Assembly: GCA_965646165.1 (NCBI GenBank)
Contig: CBFFYP010000088.1
Coordinates: 1 to 17,815 of the forward strand
DNA from: MGBC114844 sp910585855
Lineage (GTDB): Bacteria; Bacillota; Clostridia; Lachnospirales; Lachnospiraceae
Direction of reading: 5' to 3'
Length of the DNA stretch: 17,815 nt
The notes under the pieces are model-generated. The model was not told the origin of the DNA. It did not search any database and was given only the letters and a program-made list of their open reading frames with translations. Shown here in pieces: positions 6,446 to 13,834 of this stretch. Each line of letters starts with the position of its first letter. The first letter of the stretch is position 1. The position numbers were made by a program, and so were the translations under genes.

Positions 6446-7908
6446 AGATCTGCCTCCTCTGCAAGCCGCAGTGCATGAATAACGGCTTTTGCTTTATTGA
6501 TACATTCTTCAAATTCTTTATCAGGATCGGAATCGGCAACGATGCCTGCACCGCTTCGAACAAAGACTCTGCCGTTTTTCTTATAGGCAATACGGATAGC
6601 GATACAGGTGTCCATATTTCCGGTAAAGTCGATGTAGCCGATTGCACCGCCGTAGATTCCTCGTTTGTTTTGTTCTAGTTCACCGATAAGCTGACAGGCA
6701 CGGATTTTTGGTGCGCCGGAAAGTGTTCCGGCGGGAAGGACAGCTTCCACCGCATCTAGTGCATCAAATTCTTTTCGGATTTTGCCTCGAACGGTAGATC
6801 CGATATGCATAACATGGGAATAGCGTTCGATGGAATGGAGTTTTTCTACTTGAACTGAGCCAAATTCACTGATTTTTCCAAGGTCGTTTCTTCCGAGATC
6901 AACTAGCATATTGTGTTCGGCAAGTTCTTTTTGATCGGAGAGAAGTTCTTTTTCAAGGGCTTGATCTTCTGTAGCTGTTTTGCCTCTTGGTCTGGTACCG
7001 GCAAGAGGAAATGTGTGCAGTATGCCGTTTTCTAGTTTTACAAGTGTTTCAGGAGAAGCTCCTGCTACTTCTACATCTGTCCCGGAAAAATAGAACATAT
7101 AAGGGGACGGGTTGATCGTGCGGAGTATGCGGTAGGTATTGAGCAGACTTCCTTCAAAGGATGCATGAAAGCGATTAGAGAGGACAATTTGAAAGATATC
7201 GCCTTCATGAATATGATGTTTTGCCTGTTCTACCATACGGCAGTAGGTCTGACGATCAAACAGAGGAGTGATTTCACCGGTTAGATGTCCGTTTGGTTCG
7301 GCTTTCTTCTTTCCGAAAGTGAGCAGGTTTTGCATTTGTTTTAGTTCCTGTATGGCTTTTTTATATTCGATTTCTAAGTTCGTTAGCGGCATATTGACAA
7401 TAAGAATCATTTTTTGACGGAAGTTGTCAAAAGCAATGACTTTATCAAAAAGCATAAGATCGAGATCTTTAAATACATCCGTGTCCGGGATATTGGTTCT
7501 GACTGTTGGTTCTTTGTATCCGAGATAATCATAAGAAAAGTATCCGACAAAACCTCCTGTAAATGACGGAAGATAATCAAAGCGGGGACTTTTATAATCG
7601 GCAAGAATCTGGCGGAGAAATTGGGATGGATTTTGGGTTTGTATGGTAAGATCTCCTGCTTTTAGTGTGCCGTTTACACAAGTGACTTCTAATTTTGGAT
7701 CAAAACCTAAAAAAGTGTATCGCCCCCAAGTTTCTTTTTCGGCGACGGATTCTAACAGATAACAGTGTGCGGATGTACCTTTTAAAATTCGAATTGCTTC
7801 AATAGGGGTACAGATATCAGACAGTATTTCACAACTGACTGGAAGAACTTTATAGTTATGAGTGGCTGCGATTTGTTGAACATCGCTTAGAGTTGGTAAA
7901 ACAGTCAT
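6442..7908 (-). CDS. trpE: Anthranilate synthase component I
   Basis: TrpE converts chorismate and ammonia to anthranilate, the committed step, together with TrpG. The 488-residue length is normal. The N-terminal feedback site contains LLES at 51-54, the motif that contributes to tryptophan binding and allosteric inhibition. The catalytic chorismate-binding half carries AGTRPRG, DLGRNDLG, HSIERYSHVMH, LPAGTLSGAPK and RSGAGIVADS. The start is supported by AGGAGGG at 7916-7922. As first gene of the operon it follows a T-box leader, so transcription responds to uncharged tRNA-Trp while the enzyme itself is probably inhibited by tryptophan. Confidence 0.99.
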   Translation of the reverse strand: MTVLPTLSDVQQIAATHNYKVLPVSCEILSDICTPIEAIRILKGTSAHCYLLESVAEKETWGRYTFLGFDPKLEVTCVNGTLKAGDLTIQTQNPSQFLRQILADYKSPRFDYLPSFTGGFVGYFSYDYLGYKEPTVRTNIPDTDVFKDLDLMLFDKVIAFDNFRQKMILIVNMPLTNLEIEYKKAIQELKQMQNLLTFGKKKAEPNGHLTGEITPLFDRQTYCRMVEQAKHHIHEGDIFQIVLSNRFHASFEGSLLNTYRILRTINPSPYMFYFSGTDVEVAGASPETLVKLENGILHTFPLAGTRPRGKTATEDQALEKELLSDQKELAEHNMLVDLGRNDLGKISEFGSVQVEKLHSIERYSHVMHIGSTVRGKIRKEFDALDAVEAVLPAGTLSGAPKIRACQLIGELEQNKRGIYGGAIGYIDFTGNMDTCIAIRIAYKKNGRVFVRSGAGIVADSDPDKEFEECINKAKAVIHALRLAEEADL

Positions 7909-7924
7909 AGTATTTCCCTCCTGT

Positions 7925-7963
7925 GAAAAAATAAAACTCCTTTGCTGATTTCGTCAAAGGAGT
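7925..7963 (-). terminator. Second, downstream terminator in the trp leader
   Basis: A separate hairpin, ACTCCTTTG (7963-7955) with CAAAGGAGT (7944-7936), is followed on the minus strand by TTTTATTTTTT. It directly follows the T-box terminator and precedes the trpE ribosome binding site, which it does not sequester. It shares no sequence with the T-box antiterminator, so tRNA binding would not obviously relieve it. Confidence 0.7.
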
Positions 7964-8290
7964 GAAAAAAGTCCTTGACAGAAATAAGCTTTTTTCAATT
8001 AGCTTTTCTGTCAAGGACGAATAAATTTACAGTTATAAAAAAGAACTGATTTTATCCGTGGTGCCACCTTGATTCATGGGAATGACCCCATGCACTTAGC
8101 AGGATACCTACAAATCCCCGACAACTAACGTATGCCAACACGTTGCAGAATACTTTGCATAATACGCATTTGACTGCACCCTCAGCGGTCCATTTGACAA
8201 GTTGTTTCTTATCCGGCTCTCAGCATCCCGGACTCTCTGTAAAGGCATCGTTGCCGTTATCTCCGCATCAACGGTTTAAGTACGTTATAT
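7936..8290 (-). promoter_or_regulatory. Tryptophan-specific T-box riboswitch leader
   Basis: On the minus strand the conserved T-box AAGGTGGCACCACGG lies at 8070-8056. The antiterminator would pair AAGG and ACG of this box with CGTCCTT at 8019-8013. That same CGTCCTT is the 5' strand of the terminator, giving the usual either/or switch. Upstream, stem I contains the AGAG and GGATGCTGAGAG motifs and the sequence AAATGGACC. Its UGG at 8192-8190 fits the specifier position and matches tRNA-Trp. When tRNA-Trp is uncharged it should bind, stabilise the antiterminator and turn on trpEGDCFBA. This is a standard class I T-box apart from the extra downstream terminator. Confidence 0.95.
7964..8018 (-). 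terminator. T-box regulated terminator
   Basis: GTCCTTGACAGAAA pairs with TTTCTGTCAAGGAC over 14 bp, plus AGCT pairs above a small bulge, and the minus strand then reads a T6 run. Its 5' strand is shared with the T-box antiterminator, so it is the conditional terminator of the leader. Confidence 0.92.
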
Positions 8291-8319
8291 AGAGTAGCAT
8301 TTTATAGAGAAAATGTCAA
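8291..8319 (-). promoter_or_regulatory. trp operon promoter
   Basis: On the minus strand a consensus -35 TTGACA (8319-8314) is followed after 17 nt by TACTCT (8296-8291), which is preceded by TGC, an extended -10. Upstream is AT-rich (runs of A and T at 8326-8350). It lies just before the T-box stem I sequence, so it should be the start of the leader transcript. Confidence 0.75.
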
Positions 8320-8398
8320 CCTTTGAAATAAAAAAATTTTTAGTTTTTTGGAGGTAGGACGCCGAAAAAGATATTGACGTAGGGGGGTTGCTTTCACA

Positions 8399-8731
8399 GG
8401 ACGCCAGATTCGAAAATGGTGGGCAGCCTGCTGTTCCGGTTTCCAAAAAGTAAGAAGTTCTAAGACTTCTGCCTTTTCCTTTATCCAGCCGGACAGACCG
8501 GGGCGCAATTCGCCCTCTTTTCAGCCGAAATGTAATTGGTGTAAGGATGGATTTTATCAGCTATAAACTATCCTCTTTCCTATTATTCGGGCTAAACACG
8601 CCCCTTTTTTTCACACCCTGCATGGAAGCAGGATGTGAAAAAAATCTTAGGTTTTCGAGCAGAAGTCCAAGAACTTCTAACTTTTTTCCAAAGTCACTGC
8701 AGGCTGCCCACCGTTTTCGAATCTGGCTGTT
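8399..8731 (+). repeat. Palindromic module R4 (type B arms, + orientation)
   Basis: The outer arms CCAGATTCGAAAATGGTGGG and the complement at the right end pair over 28 bp, with one T-G wobble. The central hairpin reads CACACCCTGC / GCAGGATGTG in place of GCATACCCTGC / GCAGGATATGC, so two base pairs are exchanged on both sides. It is followed by TTCTTGATCCCGGAACA, a short linker shared by all the type B copies. It lies about 80 nt upstream of the trp promoter -35, pairs with R5, and separates trp from the divergent nucleotidyltransferase gene. Confidence 0.92.
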
Positions 8732-8833
8732 TCTTGATCCCGGAACAGAAAAGAAAAAGAATGATGTCTAACCTTTGCAGAATACTTGTTCTGTAATAAT
8801 AGAATAAAATATAACTTTTACTGCTATTTCATG

Positions 8834-9174
8834 AACAGCGAGAGGTGGTTTGCTCTGGTCTTTTGCTAGCGACTTCGGAGAACGGTTAGAAAGTCTTGGG
8901 CTTTGGTGGAAACACCTAGAATTTTTTGCATATCCTGCTTCTATGCAGGGTGTGCAAAAAAAGGGGCGTGTTTAGCCCGGAGGATAGGGAAGCGGATGTT
9001 TTATGGTTGATAACATCTTTCCTTATGTTTGTTGTGTTTTGGCTGTGGTGAGGGCGAATTGCGCCCCGGTTCGGATGGTTGGATGCACCGAAATCAGAAG
9101 TCCTAGACTTTCTTACCGTTTGGAGCGGAGCAGGCAAAGGACCAGAGCAAACCACCTCTTGCGTCCGGTGAAAG
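8834..9174 (-). repeat. Palindromic module R5 (type A arms, - orientation)
   Basis: Type A arms (GAGAGGTGGTTTGCTC... and complement), inverted relative to R1. Its outer end reads GCGTCCGGTGAAAG, the reverse complement of the CTTTCACAGGACGC that begins R4. The R4-R5 composite is thus bounded by an imperfect terminal inverted repeat of about 14 bp. The ORF in its sense strand (8916-9155) matches the spurious-looking frames of R1 and R8. It ends 43 nt before the -35 of the next gene. Confidence 0.92.
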
Positions 9175-9216
9175 TCAATATTTTTCGGCAGTATTCTATT
9201 CTCAGTTTCAAAAAGT

Positions 9217-9245
9217 TTGCAGTATTATTGATGTAATGATATAAT
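9217..9245 (+). promoter_or_regulatory. Promoter of the nucleotidyltransferase gene
   Basis: A perfect TATAAT at 9240-9245 is preceded by TG at 9237-9238 (extended -10). A weak -35 TTGCAG lies 17 nt upstream at 9217-9222. It sits 46 nt before the start codon, directly beyond the repeat composite. Confidence 0.75.
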
Positions 9246-9290
9246 GGAAGATAGTTGTTTTGGTTATGTTTTTTTGTAGGGAGGGTAGAA

Positions 9291-10073
9291 ATGATATATC
9301 AGGGATTTGATGGAGCGATAGAAGAATTGGTTAGTCAGAAATTGGATGAGATAGAACAAAAGGAGCAGGTACAGATTCTTTATGCAGCAGAATCTGGCAG
9401 CAGGGCTTGGGGTTTTGCTTCGCCGGATAGTGATTATGATATTCGTTTTATTTATATAAGACCGGTGGAATTTTATCTGCGATTGGAGGAAAAAAAGGAT
9501 TTTATTAATTGGGAATTAAATGATATTTTAGATATTAATGGATGGGATCTGTCAAAAGTACTGCAGCATTTTCATAAGTCTAATGCAACATTATATGAGT
9601 GGAGTCATTCGCCGATTGTTTATCGTATGACAAAAAGGTGGGAGCGAATCGCTTTGGTTTCAGAGGAATATTTTTCTTGTAAGGCAAGTTTGTATCATTA
9701 TTATGGAACGGCAAATAAAAATTTTTACGAACATTTGCAAAAGGAATGGGTGACTTATAAAAAGTATTTTTATGTACTGCGTCCGATTCTTGCCTGTCGG
9801 TGGATTGAGGAAAGGAAAAGTCCGCCGCCTGTGCTGTTTTCGGAGTTGATGAGAACGATGTTGGAAGAGGAACAGCAAGAATTGGTGCAGAATTTGGTGG
9901 AGCAAAAAAAGCAGATGGCAGAGGCAGAGAAAGGGGAGAGGATTGATTTATTAAATCAGTATATTGAAGAAAAATTGATTTGGTATAAGGAAAAATTACA
10001 GCATATGGAGGACGATAGAAATCCAGATTGGGAAAAACTAAATCAGATATTTTTGGAGAGTTTATCGATATAG
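9291..10073 (+). CDS. Nucleotidyltransferase, RlaP/YcgL-like (DNA polymerase beta superfamily)
   Basis: A 260-residue protein with the minimal nucleotidyltransferase signature GSRAWGF at 36-42 followed by DSDYDIR, in which Asp48 and Asp50 are the expected metal ligands. The rest (INWELNDILDINGWDLSKVL, LYEWSHSP, YHYYGTANKNFYEHL, KKYFYVLRPILACRWI) follows the layout of the predicted nucleotidyltransferases in Pfam PF10127, some of which occur with RNA repair genes. The substrate is not known, and no RNA ligase is nearby. I chose the ATG at 9291 because GGGAGGG lies just upstream. The frame also allows a TTG start at 9255. It is monocistronic, with its own promoter and terminator. The fold assignment is firm; the role is not. 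Confidence 0.88.
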   Translation: MIYQGFDGAIEELVSQKLDEIEQKEQVQILYAAESGSRAWGFASPDSDYDIRFIYIRPVEFYLRLEEKKDFINWELNDILDINGWDLSKVLQHFHKSNATLYEWSHSPIVYRMTKRWERIALVSEEYFSCKASLYHYYGTANKNFYEHLQKEWVTYKKYFYVLRPILACRWIEERKSPPPVLFSELMRTMLEEEQQELVQNLVEQKKQMAEAEKGERIDLLNQYIEEKLIWYKEKLQHMEDDRNPDWEKLNQIFLESLSI

Positions 10074-10093
10074 AGAAGAGGTTTTTTAGAGTG

Positions 10094-10133
10094 AAAAAGG
10101 AGTAGGGAAAATAGTAATTTCCCTACTCTTTTT
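10094..10133. terminator. Bidirectional terminator between convergent genes
   Basis: GAGTAGGGAAA and TTTCCCTACTC form an 11-bp stem with a 7-nt loop, flanked by A5 on the left and T5 on the right. It can therefore terminate the nucleotidyltransferase gene from the left and the recombinase gene from the right. Confidence 0.9.
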
Positions 10134-10200
10134 GACAGTTTTTTATTGATTGTTAAGATATAGAAAGTATTTTTTAGGCTTTTTTCTTTGTAAATGATGG

Positions 10201-10231
10201 ATTAAATGCATAGAAATTTTTTGCATTTAAT
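10201..10231. repeat. Inverted repeat downstream of the recombinase
   Basis: ATTAAATGCA and its exact complement TGCATTTAAT are separated by 11 nt. No T-run follows on the minus strand, so it is not an obvious terminator. It could be a protein-binding or recombination site, which I cannot decide. Confidence 0.4.
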
Positions 10232-10289
10232 TCGTCTTGGATTATCCGCAGACCTTCACCGAACCGGGAGGATAGAAGTAAAAGATTTG

Positions 10290-11798
10290 TTAAATGTTCC
10301 AAGTGATTTCCATATTGCCGTCTGCAATTTTTATTATCTTAATAAATGTATCGATTACCATTTGTCTGTCCTCAAAGGAGAGTGTTTCCCATGTTTCTAC
10401 AGGATTAGCGGTTTGTTTTAATTTGCCTTTTGTTTCTGTGATATTAACCATAACGATTTCTTTTTGTAAGGTTTTTCGTTCTGCGTCTAGTTCGGATATT
10501 TTTTTGTCTATGTATTTTATTAAAACATTGCTTGCCCCGGATATTTTGGAGAGAAGTTCTTTGATTTCTTCTTCAAGTTGTGTCAGACGGATTTTTTTTG
10601 CTGTGTTCTCTTGGTTCTCTTTGGTATCAGTTATGCAGGAGAGATTTTGAAATTCTGAAAGTCTTTTTTTGATTGCACCAAACATATATTCTTCTAAAAC
10701 ATCTGCATAAATTGTGCAGCCTGCTCCTGTGCAGCAGCTTTTATGGTTTCCTGACTGGCTGCAGACAAGGTAACGTTTCCATTTTGTGTTTGCTTTGCGG
10801 ATTGTCAGTGCATAGCCGCAGTTGCCGCATTTTACTTTGCCTGCAAGCCATGAGTTTTTTGCTTTACAGGTCTTTGCAGATTGTCTGTTGTTCAGACATC
10901 GTATACGGCAGGCTAACCACGTTTTAGAGGAGATAAAACCTTTATGCGGTGCAAGAACAATTTCTTTATCGGACAGGTCACTTTGTTTTCTTGAAGTGGA
11001 AATTGTACCCTTGTAGAGATAGCAAGCGTTGTAACCCGTGAAATCACTTGCCGGGTTATAGATGTTTGCACCTTGACTTTGGAAAAATTGATATACATCA
11101 ATATCGGCTTTCACATAGATAGGATTGCGGAGCATTTCACTGATACGGGCAGTATTCCAGTTTGCACCTCGCAGATTTTTTATTTGGTGTTCATTTAAAT
11201 ATTGTACAATATCTCCAAGGGAATTATCTGTGTCTGCATACATGGAGTAAATCAGTTTGAGCTGTTCGCTTTCCTCTGGGATTTCCTCATACATGGAAGT
11301 GTGAATATTGTCAATAACCGTGTTCGTTAAACGGTAGCCGTAGGGAATACGCCCGCCCATATAGAAGCCATGCCTGCACCTTGCATAATAAGCGTCTATT
11401 ACCCGTTTTTGTATGGTTTCTCGTTCTAGTTGAGCGAATACGATACAGATATTTAACATTGCTCTGCCGATTGGTGTGGACGTGTCAAATTTTTCTGTGG
11501 AAGAAATAAACTCTACATGATATTTCTGAAATAGTTCCATCATATTTGCAAAGTCTAGAATAGAACGGCTAATACGGTCGAGTTTATAGACAATAACCTG
11601 TTTAATTTTTCCTGCACGAATATCAGTCATCATATTTTCAAAACCGGGACGGTTTGTATCTTTGCCTGAAAAACCTTTGTCTGTATATTCGATATAGGCT
11701 TCTCCATGGGTTTCATATCTGCAATGTGTAAGCTGACTTTCTACAGATATACTGTCCTTTTTTTCGACTGACTGTCTGGCATATAATGCATGATACAT
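10290..11798 (-). CDS. Large serine recombinase
   Basis: A 502-residue site-specific recombinase. The N-terminal resolvase domain (about 1-150) has the nucleophile Ser10 in LYARQS, and the KLDRISRS motif at 72-79. The second 'recombinase' domain starts at GRIPYGYRL. The zinc ribbon has CGNC at 324-327 and Cys346 with a further Cys pair at 355-356. A coiled coil follows at roughly 390-450 and a C-terminal tail after it. This is the architecture of the Tn4451/TndX-type and phage large serine integrases. AGGAGGT lies 8 nt upstream of the ATG. No cargo, relaxase or phage gene accompanies it, so it is either a solo recombinase or the remnant of an element. The reading frame is intact, so it may be active. 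Confidence 0.93.
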   Translation of the reverse strand: MYHALYARQSVEKKDSISVESQLTHCRYETHGEAYIEYTDKGFSGKDTNRPGFENMMTDIRAGKIKQVIVYKLDRISRSILDFANMMELFQKYHVEFISSTEKFDTSTPIGRAMLNICIVFAQLERETIQKRVIDAYYARCRHGFYMGGRIPYGYRLTNTVIDNIHTSMYEEIPEESEQLKLIYSMYADTDNSLGDIVQYLNEHQIKNLRGANWNTARISEMLRNPIYVKADIDVYQFFQSQGANIYNPASDFTGYNACYLYKGTISTSRKQSDLSDKEIVLAPHKGFISSKTWLACRIRCLNNRQSAKTCKAKNSWLAGKVKCGNCGYALTIRKANTKWKRYLVCSQSGNHKSCCTGAGCTIYADVLEEYMFGAIKKRLSEFQNLSCITDTKENQENTAKKIRLTQLEEEIKELLSKISGASNVLIKYIDKKISELDAERKTLQKEIVMVNITETKGKLKQTANPVETWETLSFEDRQMVIDTFIKIIKIADGNMEITWNI

Positions 11799-11855
11799 TC
11801 TATCTACCTCCTAAAACGTATGTATATCTACAAAATAATCCTATTGCTTTTATCA

Positions 11856-11881
11856 GGATAAACTTAAAAAAGATAAACTTT
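11856..11881 (-). promoter_or_regulatory. Direct repeat upstream of the recombinase
   Basis: AAGTTTATC occurs twice in tandem on the minus strand, with about 7 nt between the copies, some 60-80 nt before the recombinase start. It could be an operator or part of the promoter. I see no convincing -10/-35 pair, so this is a weak call. Confidence 0.3.
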
Positions 11882-11966
11882 TGATTTTACGAGAAAATGG
11901 GATAAGAACTTTTTAGAATTTTCAAATGGAAATTCGCTGGCAGTGTACGATTTTTATAGAGAGGGA

Positions 11967-12270
11967 GGACGCCAGATTCGAAAACGGTGGGCAGTCTGCT
12001 GTTCCGGTTTCCAAAAAGTAAGAAATTCTAAAACTTCTGCTGTTTTATTCATCCAACTGGACAGACCGAGGCGCAATTCGCCCTCATTTCAGCCGAAACG
12101 GAATAGGCGTAAGGAAGGATGTTATCAGCCGTCAGACAGCCTCTTTTTTTTCACACCCTGCATGAAAGCAGGATGTGAAAAAAATCTTAGGTTTTCGAGC
12201 AGAAGTCCAAGAACTTCTAACTTTTTTCCAAAGTCACTACAGTCTGCCCACCGTTTTCGAATCTGGCTGC
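11967..12270 (+). repeat. Palindromic module R6 (type B arms, + orientation), core partly deleted
   Basis: Type B arms as in R4 (CCAGATTCGAAAACGG... pairing with the right end at about 12267), and the CACACCCTGC hairpin variant. It is about 30 bp shorter than R4 because the GGGCTAAACACGCCCC block before the T-run is missing: the sequence runs GACAGCCTC straight into T8. The opposite side reads GAGGCG instead of GGGGCG, so GAGGC/GCCTC can still pair. It is followed by TTCTTGACCCCGGAACA and then R7 at once. Confidence 0.9.
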
Positions 12271-12298
12271 TTCTTGACCCCGGAACAAAAAAAGAATC

Positions 12299-12640
12299 AA
12301 CAGCGAGAGGCGGTTTGTTCCTGTCCTTTGCCAGCGACTTCGGAGAACGGTTAGAAAGTCTTGGGCTTCTGTGGAAACACTTAGAATTTTTTGCATATCC
12401 TGCTTCTATGCAGGGTATGCAAAAAAAGGGGCGTGTTTAGCCCAGAGGATAGGGAAGAGGATGTTTTTTGGTTGGTAAAATCCTTCCTTACATCTATTTC
12501 GTTTCGGTTGTTATGAGGGCGAATTGCGCCCCCGGTTCGTCTGGTTGGATGAACCAAAATCAGAAGCCATAGACTTTCTTACCGTTTGGAGCGGAGCAGG
12601 CAAAGGACAGGAACAAACCGCCTCTGGCGTTCGGTGAAAG
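12299..12640 (-). repeat. Palindromic module R7 (type A arms, - orientation)
   Basis: A type A module in the same R4/R5-like arrangement (B then A), with only about 28 nt between the modules. The core has five G residues (GGGGGCG on its sense strand) where other copies have four. That shifts the frame of the ORF seen in R1, R5 and R8, which is good evidence that this ORF is not translated. The outer end reads GCGTTCGGTGAAAG, matching the complement of the start of R8. Confidence 0.92.
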
Positions 12641-12709
12641 CCATATCATGGAAATGGGTAATTTTATTTATAAGTTTATCCTGTGCTTTTATAATCATTT
12701 TGTAAGGAA

Positions 12710-12874
12710 TTATGCATATTTTTTGAAAATCTGATAGAGTCGATCCGCAATTTCCTGTCGGATTTCTTGCTCTGATTTTTTCTGAAAAGAGGGGTAGATA
12801 TTGGTAACAGTTAGTTTCATTTTATCTTTGCATATCTGGGTATCGGATGTAGGAGAGTTATTTGCTTTTGGCAT
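12710..12874 (-). CDS. Small hypothetical protein, 54 aa
   Basis: A short frame (MPKANNSPTSDTQICKDKMK...) ending in ...DRLYQIFKKYA. It has an AAAGGAG ribosome binding site 6-7 nt upstream. The C-terminal half (KMKLTVTNIYPSFQKK then a charged helix with EIRQEIADRLY) resembles the small proteins often encoded just before large serine recombinases in clostridial elements. I cannot assign it to a named family with confidence. It lies on the same strand as the recombinase at 11798 and upstream of it, but a composite repeat of about 670 bp now stands between them. It may therefore once have been the recombinase's operon partner. Function unknown. Confidence 0.6.
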   Translation of the reverse strand: MPKANNSPTSDTQICKDKMKLTVTNIYPSFQKKSEQEIRQEIADRLYQIFKKYA

Positions 12875-12952
12875 AAACTTTCTCCTTTGACGACTTTTTT
12901 ATATTTTATGAAAAGTGGCAAGTACACTATAACAAGAATAGTAGAAAAAAGT

Positions 12953-13834
12953 TTAGAGGTCAGGATTAGAAAGCAGTTTCAAGGTATCTCCTATATCGTT
13001 ATCAATACAAATAGATTGTTTTTTAATTTCTGCCGGAGTGTAGGCTTTTGATAAATTGATACAGAGATAAACAGCATTGGGATTGTTATATGTCATCTGC
13101 CAGAACGGATATTTGATAATCCCCGGTGTATTACCGCCGACGCCTAATTCCAAATATAAAATGTTCCATCCTTTATGATGGCGTATAAAATCTTGATACC
13201 TTTCTGTTGCTGTATGCCAACCACTATCTTCAACAAAAGTATCATCTGCCCGTAAATTCATTGACATAGGCGCACCACAAACGGGACAATAAGGAATTAA
13301 TTCAGAAGGAATACGCATATTTTCCTGTTCAACAACCATTTTTTTAACAATGGTTTCGTTGTCATAAGTTTTATCATGACAAGGCTTTGAACACTGCCAT
13401 AACCCATAATCCCCCTGCGTATAAAAAAGCCTGTGTTTATCAAAACCTGCTTTTTGAAAACAGTGATCTACATTTGTTGTCAAAACAAAATAATCTTTGT
13501 CCTGTACCAGATTGTATAAATCATTGTAAACACTTTTCGGCGCATTTTGATAGCGGTTAATAAAAATATAACGACTCCAATACGCCCAATATTCTTCCAA
13601 TGTATCATATGGATAAAAGCCTGCAGAATACATATCCCTAAAACCATATTTTTGAATAAAGTCTGAAAAATTATTTTCAAAGCGTTTTCCAGAATAAGTA
13701 AATCCAGCAGAAGCAGACAGTCCCGCTCCTGCGCCAATCACCACAGAGTCAGCACGTTCTATCAGCTTTTTCGCTTTTTTAATATTATCCCAACAACTGT
13801 TTGTAGATTTGATAGTCGCTGTCTTTAAATACAT
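12953..13834 (-). CDS. M-class sirtuin (SirTM), probable protein ADP-ribosyltransferase
   Basis: A 293-residue SIR2-family protein. GAGAGLSASAG at 34-44 is the NAD-binding loop and TTNVDHCFQKAG at 119-130 the second NAD motif. Where classical deacetylase sirtuins have the catalytic His-Gly, this protein has Gln140-Gly (YTQGDYGLWQC), which as I recall is typical of the M class. Zinc ligands are Cys148 and Cys152 with Cys183 and Cys186 (CPVC). Members characterised in Staphylococcus and Streptococcus ADP-ribosylate a lipoylated GcvH-like carrier instead of deacetylating. GGAGGTGA stands 6 nt before the ATG, so the 50-nt overlap with the macrodomain gene end is real and suggests coupled translation. 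No GcvH-L or lipoate ligase gene is present here. Confidence 0.9.
   Translation of the reverse strand: MYLKTATIKSTNSCWDNIKKAKKLIERADSVVIGAGAGLSASAGFTYSGKRFENNFSDFIQKYGFRDMYSAGFYPYDTLEEYWAYWSRYIFINRYQNAPKSVYNDLYNLVQDKDYFVLTTNVDHCFQKAGFDKHRLFYTQGDYGLWQCSKPCHDKTYDNETIVKKMVVEQENMRIPSELIPYCPVCGAPMSMNLRADDTFVEDSGWHTATERYQDFIRHHKGWNILYLELGVGGNTPGIIKYPFWQMTYNNPNAVYLCINLSKAYTPAEIKKQSICIDNDIGDTLKLLSNPDL

Noticed and set aside
8547..8771. 74-codon ORF in R4
   Set aside because: Entirely repeat-derived; the equivalent region of R6 carries a core deletion, so the frame is not preserved.
10201..10231. Hairpin downstream of the recombinase as its terminator
   Set aside because: No T-run follows on the minus strand, and a much better bidirectional terminator lies at 10094-10133.
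11943..12440. 165-codon ORF on the plus strand across R6 and R7
   Set aside because: It runs through two repeat modules, and its pieces match repeat frames elsewhere. There is no supporting start site and no family resemblance.
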